Source of the DNA: Marinilabilia sp046483585
Lineage (GTDB): Bacteria; Bacteroidota; Bacteroidia; Bacteroidales; Marinilabiliaceae
NCBI GenBank assembly: GCA_046483585.1
Contig: JAWOCV010000078.1
Coordinates: 1 to 22,895, forward strand
DNA length: 22,895 nt
Direction of reading: 5' to 3'
This document shows, in pieces, positions 8,412-16,500 of this stretch; positions within the stretch are counted from its first letter, which is position 1, and each line of letters opens with the position of its first letter. Under the pieces are notes generated by a model. That model saw nothing but the letters and a program-made list of their open reading frames with translations. It was not told where the DNA came from and ran no database searches. A program made the position numbers and the translations under genes.

Positions 8412-9029
8412 TCATGATCCTGTTACCGGGGTTTCCATCACTTCAATGCCGTATGTTTGCCTGAAACGGCCCACAAGTTCTTCGTACCTGGATTCTCTCA
8501 CGGCAAGAGTGAGCTGGCAATCGGCATCAAACATCTGTTGTTCCACGAAAAGACCTTCTTCATCCACCACACGCATAACAGGATTCATCATATCGTATGC
8601 AAAACGCACAGTAAAAGATTTCTTGATGGTGCATTCAATGATCTCAGCCCGGTCCAGAGCATCAACAGAAGCAGCTTTATAAGCCCGGATCAAACCTCCT
8701 GTCCCCAGCTTAACACCCCCGAAATAACGAACCACGATCACCAAAACATTGGTCAGCCCATAAGAGTGTATCTGCCCAAGGATGGGTTTGCCCGCTGTAC
8801 CGGAAGGTTCACCGTCATCGTTCATACGGAAGTCCATACCTTCCGTCCCCATTTGCCAGGCAAAACAGTGATGGCGTGCATCATGGTATTTCTTTCTGAC
8901 CGATTCAAGGTGTCTGCCGATTAAATCTTCATTATCGACAGGGAAAGCAAAAGCCAGAAATTTGCTTCCTTTTTCTTTAAAAAGTCCCTCCGCCGGATAT
9001 TTTATGGTTTGATAGTAATCTGGTTGCAT
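8412..9029 (-). CDS. YigZ/IMPACT family protein
   Basis: This 205-residue protein has the N-terminal IMPACT (UPF0029) domain, including KGSKFLAFAFPV, DDGEPSGTAGKPIL and VVRYFGGVKLGTGGLIRAY, followed by the smaller C-terminal DUF1949-type domain (about 135-200). Length and domain order match bacterial YigZ. Eukaryotic IMPACT inhibits the GCN1-GCN2 stress pathway; the bacterial role is not established. The protein is probably cytoplasmic, with no signal peptide. It follows the oxidoreductase gene on the same strand, but a 289-bp gap with a strong hairpin separates them. Confidence 0.93.
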   Translation of the reverse strand: MQPDYYQTIKYPAEGLFKEKGSKFLAFAFPVDNEDLIGRHLESVRKKYHDARHHCFAWQMGTEGMDFRMNDDGEPSGTAGKPILGQIHSYGLTNVLVIVVRYFGGVKLGTGGLIRAYKAASVDALDRAEIIECTIKKSFTVRFAYDMMNPVMRVVDEEGLFVEQQMFDADCQLTLAVRESRYEELVGRFRQTYGIEVMETPVTGS

Positions 9030-9256
9030 CCGCTAAAACATATGAATGTCAGAGAAAAGTGGTGGTTCTTCATTAATTCCAGAACATCTAATGGCTTTTT
9101 ATGATATTTTCTTCCCTCCACTGCACAAAAAAAGCGGTTTCAGGAGTTGGTCATGATCGTTTCAACCTGGAGTAAAAAATCCTAATCACACCCAAATTTC
9201 ATTCAAAAGTAAGAAAAAACCGCATGCTTATCAAATATGAAAGGGGTTGTAACAAA

Positions 9257-9295
9257 TTACCCCCTGTCAGCACCAAATGGTGTAACAGGGGGTAA
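9257..9295 (-). terminator. Strong stem-loop downstream of the NAD(P)H oxidoreductase gene
   Basis: A perfect 11-bp stem TTACCCCCTGT/ACAGGGGGTAA (9257-9267 with 9285-9295) is topped by an inner CACCA/TGGTG stem. It begins 24 bases after the oxidoreductase stop. The following minus-strand sequence, TTTGTTAC, is a weak U tract, so it may terminate transcription, stabilise the mRNA 3' end, or both. The rest of the 9030-9318 gap holds no gene that I can see. Confidence 0.6.
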
Positions 9296-9318
9296 ATAGT
9301 TTCGATTTAGAATGTGCT

Positions 9319-9933
9319 TTATCTGGTTGTGATATCAACCACTTCCCCGTCCATCATGACGGTCTTGTAAAAGCCCAGGGCCTCTTCAATGTATTTGTTT
9401 TTCATCTCTGGTGAAGAATTGGGAATGCGGGGATAAAACAGATGTCCCGCCACTTCAATGCCACAAAATCCGAACACCTCCTGTCCGTGAATCTGGCGGA
9501 AAGCTTTCAAAATACCCCGGTTTTCATACTCTTCTACCGAATTGCCCATAGAAGTATGTAAAAACACTTTTTTCCCCTTCAACAGTCCGACGGGACCCTC
9601 CGGTGTGATATTAAAGGCAAATCCCTGCGTCAGTACACGGTCGAAATATCCTTTCAGCACAGCCGGAAAACTTCCCCACCAAAGCGGATAAACCAGGGAA
9701 ATAAAATCGGACCCGGCCAGTAGTTTCTGCTCTTTGGCAATATCGTCGGGTACTTCACCATTTTTGATCGTTGCCAGATCTTCACCTGTCAGCACCGGAT
9801 CAAAATCAAGATCATATAGATTGCGGACCACCACATCAACACCGTAATGGGCACTTTCCCTGGCAAGAGCCTCGGCTAGTGCATTACTGAAACTCTCTTT
9901 GGAAGGATGGGCACTGATTATTAAATGTTGCAT
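9319..9933 (-). CDS. Flavodoxin-fold NAD(P)H (quinone) oxidoreductase
   Basis: This 204-residue protein has the flavodoxin-2 fold of the KefF/MdaB/NQO group. It begins MQHLIISAHPSKESFSNALA (FMN/FAD phosphate-binding loop). It contains LVYPLWWGSFPAVLKGYFDRVLTQGFAF, the signature of this family around residues 80-110, and later KVFLHTSMGNS. Such enzymes reduce quinones or other electrophiles with two electrons from NAD(P)H. It should be a soluble cytoplasmic dimer. It is divergent from the SNF2 helicase. Its own promoter (TACATTTG, 9966-9973 on the minus strand) lies 15 bases from a perfect 7-1-7 palindrome, so it is probably under redox- or electrophile-responsive repression. The exact substrate cannot be told from the sequence. 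Confidence 0.9.
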   Translation of the reverse strand: MQHLIISAHPSKESFSNALAEALARESAHYGVDVVVRNLYDLDFDPVLTGEDLATIKNGEVPDDIAKEQKLLAGSDFISLVYPLWWGSFPAVLKGYFDRVLTQGFAFNITPEGPVGLLKGKKVFLHTSMGNSVEEYENRGILKAFRQIHGQEVFGFCGIEVAGHLFYPRIPNSSPEMKNKYIEEALGFYKTVMMDGEVVDITTR

Positions 9934-9965
9934 AACGCTTCTCTCTTTTATTACAAAACAGGTAA

Positions 9966-9973
9966 CAAATGTA
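9966..9973 (-). promoter_or_regulatory. Oxidoreductase promoter, -7 box
   Basis: Read on the minus strand, this is TACATTTG, an exact TAnnTTTG match. It lies 32 bases before the start codon. The -33 position of this promoter falls within the palindrome at 9989-10003. Confidence 0.6.
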
Positions 9974-9988
9974 AAAGTTTAATTTTAG

Positions 9989-10003
9989 TTAGAATAATTC
10001 TAA
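9989..10003. promoter_or_regulatory. 7-1-7 palindromic operator, PerR/Fur-box-like
   Basis: TTAGAAT-A-ATTCTAA is a perfect 15-bp palindrome. It differs from the PerR-box consensus TTATAATnATTATAA at one symmetric position in each half. It covers the -33 zone of the oxidoreductase promoter and lies upstream of the SNF2 promoter. The regulator is not encoded in this window; a MarR or HxlR protein is an alternative to PerR. Confidence 0.5.
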
Positions 10004-10041
10004 ATAATAAAGTTTCTCCAAAATTATAATGCCACTTTTCG

Positions 10042-10049
10042 TAATTTTG
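10042..10049 (+). promoter_or_regulatory. Putative SNF2 helicase promoter, -7 box
   Basis: TAATTTTG is an exact match to TAnnTTTG, 37 bases before the helicase ATG. No convincing -33 box is visible. Confidence 0.5.
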
Positions 10050-10086
10050 TTGGTTTTGGAAACTACAAGAACTTTAATATCAACAC

Positions 10087-13032
10087 ATGGATGCATTCAT
10101 TGTTGTCTTCACATACAGGCTGAACATAGGTCTGACAGCCATTCCCTATCATGCGGCGTTTCATGAAAACAGTCCAATCGAACTTCTGGAGCATGTGACC
10201 CCGGACCATTTGGCTGCTCATCCGGAGAATTATTCTGAGGATGAGAGTAAGATCGTCAAATTGCTTCATACCATTTCAGACAAGGAACTTTTTAAAAAAT
10301 TCAGCCGGGAAAGCAATCTGAGGCGTTTCAAGAACAATATCCCCCCTGATTTATTGAAAGAACGCATTCGTCCCGATATAGAAAACAAAATGTACCGGTT
10401 GGTCCGCCTGTTGGCCAGCTCTTCGGTTCCGGCCTATTTTAAGCAGAGCGGTTACAGCAACCTCTACATGACCGATAAGCTCATCATTCCGGAAAATCCA
10501 TGCGAACCAATTTTTCGTGTCGACATTGACCATGGGGAAATGAATTATTCTCTGAAATTCAGGCAGGATGATCACACATTTACGTTCAGCCAGAACCAGC
10601 CTCAGGTCATATGTTCCGACCCGGCGGTTATCAAAGCCGGACAAACGCTTTATTACTTCGATAAATTTGACAGTGCCAAACTGAAGCCTTTCAGGGAAAA
10701 ATCCCAACTTCATCTCGACGGCGAAAAGGTGATTGATACTTATGTAGATAAATTCATCTCCAGAGTGGTGGAAAAATTTGAAGTGGAAGGAACAGGTTTT
10801 GAGATCCGGAACATCACCGATACCCCGGGCATATCACTTCACCTGGAAAAAGATCTTTCATTGAGACCTGTCCTGCGATATAAATTCACATACGGTAGCC
10901 GTACCATCGACCCCAACCGGAAAAGTGATGTATTTGTCGATCATATCAAACGGAACGGGAAATATATATTCCGGCGTTATCCGCGCGATTACCAGGCAGA
11001 GGGAAGAGCATACAATCTCCTGGAAGAAAACGGACTGAAACAGGTTGATGAAATCTCTTTTGCCCATCCCGGCGACATTAGCGAAACAGAAGATGCACAA
11101 ATAGCCGGTCCCGAGAACCTTGTGGAGTGGCTGCGTGAGTACAAAGCATTGCTTGAAGAGCATAATATTCAGGTCAACCTCCAATTCAACAACGAAGAAT
11201 TCAACTTAGCTCCTGTAAACATTCAATTTGACACCCGGAATAACGAGGTTGACTGGTTTGACATCCACAGCATTGTTGAAATTCCTCCGTTCAAAATTCC
11301 GTTTACGCAATTCAGGCGACACATTCTCAACGGAGAAAGACGATATGTTCTCCCCGACGGCAGCATCTTCATCATCCCCCGGTTATGGTTTAGCCGGTAT
11401 TTCGACCTTTTCAACTTCGGAAAAACCGAAGAAGATAAAATATTATTACCGAAGAACTATTATCACCTGCTCGATGAACTCCAAAAAAAGGAAGATGATG
11501 AGAACATTCAGTCCATTGAACTGCCAACCCTCAAACAATTCGATTCGACCACCCTTCCCGACGGTTTGCAGGCCACTCTTCGTCCCTATCAGACCGAAGG
11601 GTACCAGTGGCTGATCTTTCTCCGGCAAAACAATTTCGGAGGGATACTGGCCGATGACATGGGATTGGGTAAAACCCTCCAGGCCATTGCCCTGCTTTTG
11701 AAACTCTACCAAAACCAGACACCCGGAGCCTCCGAAGACCAGCAACTGTCTCTCTTTTCCTCAAACCTGGAAGGATTCAACAAATCGGGACTGCCCCCCT
11801 CCCTCATCGTAATGCCCACCTCTCTGCTCCACAACTGGCAGAATGAGCTCACTCGTTTTGCTCCCTCCCTAAGGACTTATCTTTATGCCGGAAACGACCG
11901 GCCGCGTTCCAGAGAGCTTTGGAGAATATTGCGTCACTATCATCTGGTGATCACCACATACGGTATTCTGCGTAATGATGTGGAATACCTGAAACAAATT
12001 CAGTGGGAATACCTGGTTCTGGATGAAAGCCAGCACATAAAAAACCCTGCATCGAAAGGTTATCAGGCCGTTGGTCTGATCAATGCCCGTCACCACCTGG
12101 CCCTTACCGGAACCCCCATCGAAAACTCCCTGACCGACCTCTGGGCCCAGATGAATATTGTGAACGAAGGACTGCTCAAATCCCTCAGCTTCTTCAAACG
12201 TTATTATGTTACCCCCATTTCCAAAAATGAGGACGAGGCCAAATCAGAACATCTGAAGAAAATCATCAACCCTTTCCTCCTACGCCGGACCAAAGAGATG
12301 GTGGCACAAGATCTCCCCCCCATCATGGAACAGGTGGTTTATTGTGACATGTCGCCGGAACAGGAAGAAATTTATGAAAAAGAAAGGTCAGGCATCCGCA
12401 ATCACATATTTGAACACCTTCAAAACAGCAACGAAGGCGAACAAGCCATCATCGCCCTGCAAGCGCTCACACGACTGCGGCAGATCGCCAATCACCCTGC
12501 CATGCTGGACCCTGATTTCAAAGGCACTTCAGGAAAATTTGACCAGATGATGGAGTCGCTGGAAAACATCATTTCCGAACAACATCATGTTTTGGTGTTC
12601 AGTTCATTTGTCAGAGATCTGGAACTCATGGAAGCTGAACTCAAAGAACGCGGAATTGCCTACACCAAATTGATCGGCGCCACCCGCGACAGAGAAAAAG
12701 TGATCCGGAAATTCAATTCCGAAAATAATGTTCAGGTATTCCTCATCTCATTGAAAGCCGGAGGACTTGGACTCAATCTCACCAAGGCCGATTATGTATT
12801 CATGCTTAACCCCTGGTGGAATCCCGCTGCCGAAGCGCAGGCCATTGACCGGGCTCACAGAATTGGCCAGACAAGAAATGTGTTCGTTTACCGCTTTATC
12901 TCCACAGGCACGGTTGAAGAAAAAATTGCAGGACTGCAGGAGAGAAAAAGCCGTCTGGCAGAAGCATTTGTCAATACAACCAATCCACTTGCCCGGATGA
13001 GCGTTCAGGAACTGAAAGAATTATTCAGTTAA
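10087..13032 (+). CDS. SNF2-family DEAD/DEAH-box ATPase/helicase
   Basis: This 981-residue protein has a 500-residue N-terminal region with no domain I recognise, followed by a complete SNF2 ATPase. Walker A is DDMGLGKT (523-530), motif II is DESQ (646-649, in place of DEAH), motif III is LTGTPIENS, and lobe 2 has SLKAGGLGLNLT and the Arg-finger motif VI IDRAHRIGQ (920-928). These proteins are ATP-driven translocases that remodel protein-DNA or RNA-polymerase complexes; the bacterial RapA/HepA group is the best-known example. The N-terminal half is unlike RapA, so that name is not applied. It is a single gene, divergent from the oxidoreductase, with no same-strand partner closer than 300 bp. 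No defence genes adjoin it. Confidence 0.93.
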   Translation: MDAFIVVFTYRLNIGLTAIPYHAAFHENSPIELLEHVTPDHLAAHPENYSEDESKIVKLLHTISDKELFKKFSRESNLRRFKNNIPPDLLKERIRPDIENKMYRLVRLLASSSVPAYFKQSGYSNLYMTDKLIIPENPCEPIFRVDIDHGEMNYSLKFRQDDHTFTFSQNQPQVICSDPAVIKAGQTLYYFDKFDSAKLKPFREKSQLHLDGEKVIDTYVDKFISRVVEKFEVEGTGFEIRNITDTPGISLHLEKDLSLRPVLRYKFTYGSRTIDPNRKSDVFVDHIKRNGKYIFRRYPRDYQAEGRAYNLLEENGLKQVDEISFAHPGDISETEDAQIAGPENLVEWLREYKALLEEHNIQVNLQFNNEEFNLAPVNIQFDTRNNEVDWFDIHSIVEIPPFKIPFTQFRRHILNGERRYVLPDGSIFIIPRLWFSRYFDLFNFGKTEEDKILLPKNYYHLLDELQKKEDDENIQSIELPTLKQFDSTTLPDGLQATLRPYQTEGYQWLIFLRQNNFGGILADDMGLGKTLQAIALLLKLYQNQTPGASEDQQLSLFSSNLEGFNKSGLPPSLIVMPTSLLHNWQNELTRFAPSLRTYLYAGNDRPRSRELWRILRHYHLVITTYGILRNDVEYLKQIQWEYLVLDESQHIKNPASKGYQAVGLINARHHLALTGTPIENSLTDLWAQMNIVNEGLLKSLSFFKRYYVTPISKNEDEAKSEHLKKIINPFLLRRTKEMVAQDLPPIMEQVVYCDMSPEQEEIYEKERSGIRNHIFEHLQNSNEGEQAIIALQALTRLRQIANHPAMLDPDFKGTSGKFDQMMESLENIISEQHHVLVFSSFVRDLELMEAELKERGIAYTKLIGATRDREKVIRKFNSENNVQVFLISLKAGGLGLNLTKADYVFMLNPWWNPAAEAQAIDRAHRIGQTRNVFVYRFISTGTVEEKIAGLQERKSRLAEAFVNTTNPLARMSVQELKELFS

Positions 13033-13335
13033 TAAGATTTTTTATGGATTAATCCCTATTTTTGTCCTTATCCTTCTCCCGCTGAACAATATCCCTTCCC
13101 CCCTGTTATGCGTCATGTAAATGCCCACCCTAAAAATAACGGGCATCATTTTTGATGCTCAGTTAAAAACAATAGATCATTAGATTTTAGAGATTAGACC
13201 TCAGATGGATTGTATCATATTGAAAAACAAACTCCTGGCAAACAGAACTCAATAAACTCAAAACAGGTGAGCAACAATCTATTCAAAAGTTTACCGGATT
13301 ATTGTAAAATATAACCACATAAACATATCTTGAAG
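13033..13335. other. Gene-free intergenic region
   Basis: This 303-bp stretch between the SNF2 and GIN-domain genes holds a small GCATCA-tttt-TGATGC hairpin (13143-13158) and a copy of the dispersed repeat (from 13170). I see no ORF of note, no perfect TAnnTTTG box and no strong terminator. Confidence 0.6.
13170..13199 (+). repeat. Dispersed repeat, copy 3 (partly diverged)
   Basis: It begins CAATAGATCATTAGAT, matching copy 1 at 15 of the first 16 positions. The second half has diverged. Confidence 0.5.
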
Positions 13336-14034
13336 ATGAAACGAGCACTTGCATTTCTGATCGCCCTGACCCTCATTCTTCCATCGTTTTCTCAGGAAAA
13401 CAAAGATGAAGCAAATGTCTCTAAAGAGACCCGTAATGTAAAAGACTTTGAAAAACTAAAAGTCAGGAAAGGGATCAATGTGACCCTCATCAAAGGTGAA
13501 AAGCCCGAAGCTGAGATCAACATTGTCAACGCGGAAACCTCTGACGTGATCATAGAAAACGATAAAAACGAGCTGACCGTAAAAATGAAGACACGGATAT
13601 ACAAGGACGTATCGGTTCAGGTATATCTTACCTATAATGAAATACGGGAAATATCCACCGGCTCAGGAGCCACCGTTGACGCTGAAGGCGTGTTATCCGG
13701 AAACAACCTGGTTTTGGATGCCGGCATGGACAGCTCCATTGAACTCGAAGTGGATGTAAAGAACCTGGAAGCAAATGTTTCTGCGGCCCGAATCACTCTT
13801 AAAGGATATGCCGAAAGCGTTGAAGCCAAAGCCACAACCGGTGGAAAGCTCCGGTACGAAAATCTGGAAAGCGAAGAAGCATTCATAACAGCCAATACAG
13901 GAGCAGTAGCCACCGTAAATGTTTCCCGGCATCTGGAAGCAAAAGCAGGTTCAGGCGGAAAAGTTGAATATTCAGGTAATCCGGAGAAGGTAGATACCAG
14001 AGAAACCCTGGGAGGAAAGGTTGTTGAAATTTAA
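13336..14034 (+). CDS. Secreted head-GIN-domain protein (DUF2807)
   Basis: This is about 232 residues. The start is placed at ATG 13336 (MKRALAFLIALTLILPSFSQE), giving a clean signal peptide; an in-frame TTG two codons upstream is unlikely. The mature part has the DUF2807 'head GIN' pattern: DFEKLKVRKGINVTLIKGEKPEAEI, repeated 'V.A.TG(G/A)' beta-solenoid rungs such as STGSGATVDAEGV, ATTGGKLRYENL, ANTGAVATVNV and KAGSGGKVEYSG, ending with GGKVVEI. The fold is a right-handed beta-helix. Family members are common in Bacteroidota and have been called putative auto-transporter adhesins, but their function is unproven. It is probably periplasmic or surface-exposed. It converges on folD. Confidence 0.88.
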   Translation: MKRALAFLIALTLILPSFSQENKDEANVSKETRNVKDFEKLKVRKGINVTLIKGEKPEAEINIVNAETSDVIIENDKNELTVKMKTRIYKDVSVQVYLTYNEIREISTGSGATVDAEGVLSGNNLVLDAGMDSSIELEVDVKNLEANVSAARITLKGYAESVEAKATTGGKLRYENLESEEAFITANTGAVATVNVSRHLEAKAGSGGKVEYSGNPEKVDTRETLGGKVVEI

Positions 14035-14060
14035 AAAACAGTACAGCACTTTGAAAAAAC

Positions 14061-14125
14061 AAAACCGGGCAACCTAACCCGAATTATTTATAAAATAGTT
14101 CAGGCTAAAAAGATTGTCCGGTTTT
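14061..14125 (+). terminator. Possible terminator after the GIN-domain gene
   Basis: AAAACCGGGCAA (14061-14072) can pair with TTGTCCGGTTTT (14114-14125) with one G-U wobble, and TTTTT follows. The 41-nt loop is unusually long, so this is tentative. It lies between convergent genes. Confidence 0.35.
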
Positions 14126-14166
14126 TCTTCAAACATATAGGAGGAATCTTAAATCTAATTTTCATA

Positions 14167-15042
14167 TCAACCACGATTTCTCGCCGCCTTTAGGGTGTTG
14201 ATCAGCAGTGAAGCCCGCGTCATGGGCCCCACGCCACCCGGAACGGGCGTAATGTAACTGCACCTGGGTGATACCTCGTCAAACACCACGTCACCGGTCA
14301 GCTTAAAGCCGGATTTGGTCTTTTCGGAAGGCAAACGAGTTGTTCCCACATCAATGACAACAGCCCCCTCTTTAACCATATCAGCAGTAACAAAATGTGG
14401 ATTTCCCAGGGCTGCGATCAGAATATCTCCCTGCCGGCAGATCTCTTTCAGATTTTGAGTGCGGCTGTGACAAACCGTGACGGTAGCGTTACCAGGCTCA
14501 GCTTTCAGGGAGAGCAAAATGCTCATGGGTCTTCCCACAATATTGCTCCGGCCCAGAACCACCACATGTTTCCCGGAAGTTTCGATGTTGTAACGCTTGA
14601 TGAGTTCCATAATGCCCTGCGGAGTAGCCGATACGAAAGCCGGAAGCCCCATCGCCATTTGTCCCACATTTTGAGGATGAAATCCATCCACATCCTTTTG
14701 GGGATCAATGGCAAGCGTAATTTTATCTTCTGAAATATGCCGGGGAAGTGGAAGCTGAACAATGAAACCATCCACACTGTCATTATTGTTAAGGTCGTGA
14801 ACACACTTCAGGAGCTCCTCCTCACTGACATCATCTTCATACCTGATCAGTGATGATTTGATCCCCACTTCTTCACAATCCTTCATTTTATAGGCCACGT
14901 AGCTTTCACTGCCGCCATCATGACCAACCAGCACTGCCACCAGATGGGGCTGACGAAAACCATCGGCCTTCATCTGTTTCACTTCTTCAGCAATCTCATT
15001 CTTGATGCTTTGTGCTGTTGCTTTACCGTCGAGTCGTTGCAT
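14167..15042 (-). CDS. folD: Bifunctional methylenetetrahydrofolate dehydrogenase/cyclohydrolase
   Basis: This 291-residue protein has the FolD active-site tyrosine and lysine (Y48 and K52 in SESYVAYKMK), the QLPLP motif (96-100), the NAD(P)-binding GRSNIVGRP motif (164-172) and the C-terminal PVPGGVGPMTRASLL. The enzyme oxidises 5,10-methylene-THF and hydrolyses the resulting methenyl-THF to 10-formyl-THF in the cytoplasm. This supplies one-carbon units for purines and formyl-Met. Length is normal. It lies 64 bp after ffh on the same strand, with a terminator-like hairpin in the gap ending about 20 bases before the ATG. I found no TAnnTTTG box in the gap or the last 150 bp of ffh. Expression may depend on read-through or an unseen promoter. 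Confidence 0.97.
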   Translation of the reverse strand: MQRLDGKATAQSIKNEIAEEVKQMKADGFRQPHLVAVLVGHDGGSESYVAYKMKDCEEVGIKSSLIRYEDDVSEEELLKCVHDLNNNDSVDGFIVQLPLPRHISEDKITLAIDPQKDVDGFHPQNVGQMAMGLPAFVSATPQGIMELIKRYNIETSGKHVVVLGRSNIVGRPMSILLSLKAEPGNATVTVCHSRTQNLKEICRQGDILIAALGNPHFVTADMVKEGAVVIDVGTTRLPSEKTKSGFKLTGDVVFDEVSPRCSYITPVPGGVGPMTRASLLINTLKAARNRG

Positions 15043-15058
15043 AACAAATGGCTTTAAA

Positions 15059-15098
15059 CAAAAAAGGAGAATCCGGCTTATCGTGCGGCTTCTCCTTT
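15059..15098 (-). terminator. Intrinsic terminator/attenuator between ffh and folD
   Basis: On the minus strand, AAAGGAGAAGCCG pairs with CGGATTCTCCTTT with one mismatch, followed by TTTTTTG. It begins 9 bases after the ffh stop and ends about 17 bases before the folD start. No room is left for a folD promoter downstream of it. Confidence 0.7.
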
Positions 15099-15106
15099 AA
15101 TAATAT

Positions 15107-16447
15107 TTATTTTCCCATTGGAAGGTTGTTCATCATTGACGAGAGGTTTTTGCTCCCTTTGCCCTGGGTCATCATGCGCATGGCCTTTCGTGTGTCATCA
15201 AACTGCTTCATGAGCCGGTTGACTTCCTGTATGGATGTTCCGCTTCCGGCAGCAATCCTTTTACGGCGGCTGCCGTTAATAATGGCCGGGTTTTGTCGTT
15301 CTTCAGGCGTCATCGAAGAGATAATGGCCTCCACATCTTTAAAAGCATCATCGTCCAGGTCCACGTTCTTGAGCATCTTGCCCATGCCGGGAATCATCCC
15401 CGCCAAATCTTTCAGGTTACCCATCTTTTTAATCTGACGGATCTGACTGATAAAATCGTCAAAATTAAACTGGTTTTTGGCGATTTTCTTCTGGAGCTTT
15501 TGAGCTTCCTCGACATCGTATTGCTCCTGGGCTTTTTCAACAAGTGAGACTACGTCCCCCATGCCCAGAATACGATCTGCCATCCGTGATGGATGGAAAA
15601 CATCGAGCGCATCGGGTTTCTCACCAGTACCTACAAATTTAATGGGTTTATTGACCACGCTGCGTATGGAGATGGCAGCACCACCACGGGTATCGCCGTC
15701 AAGCTTGGTCAGAACCACACCGTCATAATCAAGGCGGCTATTGAACTCTTTGGCCGTATTAACCGCATCCTGGCCGGTCATGGCATCCACAACGAAAAGT
15801 GTCTCGTGGGGCTTCACGGCATCCTTGATGGAAGATATTTCATTCATCATCTCCTCATCAATGGCCAAGCGTCCGGCGGTATCAATGATGACCACATCAT
15901 GTCCCTTTGCTTTGGCCTCTTTAATGCCCGTTTTGGCTATTTTTACAGGATCGGTATTTCCTTCTTCGGTATATACGGGAACATCAATTTGTTCACCAAG
16001 CACCTGTAACTGATTGATGGCTGCCGGACGGTAAACGTCTCCTGCCACCAACATCGGGTGTTTTCCCCGCTTGGTTTTGATCAGATTGGCCAGTTTGCCT
16101 GAAAAGGTGGTCTTTCCGGATCCCTGAAGCCCGGCAATGAGGATGACTGCAGGATTGCCTTTCAGCTCAATATCGGTGGAAGTCCCCCCCATTAGTTCGG
16201 CCAGCTCATCGTGAACAAGCTTCACCATCATCTGCTGGGGCTTCACAGCCGTAAGCACATTCTGCCCCAGTGCTTTTTCCTTGACCGTCTCGGTAAACGT
16301 TTTGGCCGTTTTAAAATTGACGTCGGCATCAAGCAGGGCACGACGAACATCCTTCAGCGTCTCCGCCACATTGATCTCTGTGATGGTTCCCTGCCCTTTC
16401 AGTATCTTGAACGACCGTTCCAGTCTTTCCGATAAATTGTCAAACAT
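15107..16447 (-). CDS. ffh: Signal recognition particle protein (SRP54 homologue)
   Basis: This 446-residue protein has the N domain (1-90), the GTPase G domain with G1 GLQGSGKTT (106-114), G3 DTAGR (189-193), the TKLDGDTRGG motif (247-256) and GTGEKPDALDVFHP, and a Met-rich M domain (from about 310) with SGTSIQEVNRLMKQF for binding 4.5S RNA and signal sequences. With FtsY it targets nascent membrane and secreted proteins to the translocon. Length is full and no motif is missing. A -7 box (TATTTTTG on the minus strand, 16473-16480) lies 25 bases before the ATG, so it probably has its own promoter despite the same-strand oxidoreductase gene 53 bp upstream. Confidence 0.98.
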   Translation of the reverse strand: MFDNLSERLERSFKILKGQGTITEINVAETLKDVRRALLDADVNFKTAKTFTETVKEKALGQNVLTAVKPQQMMVKLVHDELAELMGGTSTDIELKGNPAVILIAGLQGSGKTTFSGKLANLIKTKRGKHPMLVAGDVYRPAAINQLQVLGEQIDVPVYTEEGNTDPVKIAKTGIKEAKAKGHDVVIIDTAGRLAIDEEMMNEISSIKDAVKPHETLFVVDAMTGQDAVNTAKEFNSRLDYDGVVLTKLDGDTRGGAAISIRSVVNKPIKFVGTGEKPDALDVFHPSRMADRILGMGDVVSLVEKAQEQYDVEEAQKLQKKIAKNQFNFDDFISQIRQIKKMGNLKDLAGMIPGMGKMLKNVDLDDDAFKDVEAIISSMTPEERQNPAIINGSRRKRIAAGSGTSIQEVNRLMKQFDDTRKAMRMMTQGKGSKNLSSMMNNLPMGK

Positions 16448-16472
16448 TCTTTCTCGGGTTTTATTTTGCCTG

Positions 16473-16480
16473 CAAAAATA
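16473..16480 (-). promoter_or_regulatory. ffh promoter, -7 box
   Basis: Minus-strand TATTTTTG is an exact TAnnTTTG match, 25 bases before the ffh start. A CTTG lies 16 bases upstream of it, a little closer than the usual -33 spacing. Confidence 0.55.
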
Positions 16481-16500
16481 AAAAAATATCCCGGAACAAG

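Noticed and set aside
12019..12030. DESQ instead of DEAH in motif II of the SNF2 protein as a sign of inactivity
   Set aside because: The Asp and Glu needed for ATP hydrolysis are present and the third and fourth residues vary among SNF2 proteins.
13330..13335. TTG start for the GIN-domain protein
   Set aside because: The ATG two codons later gives a standard signal peptide and is the more likely start.
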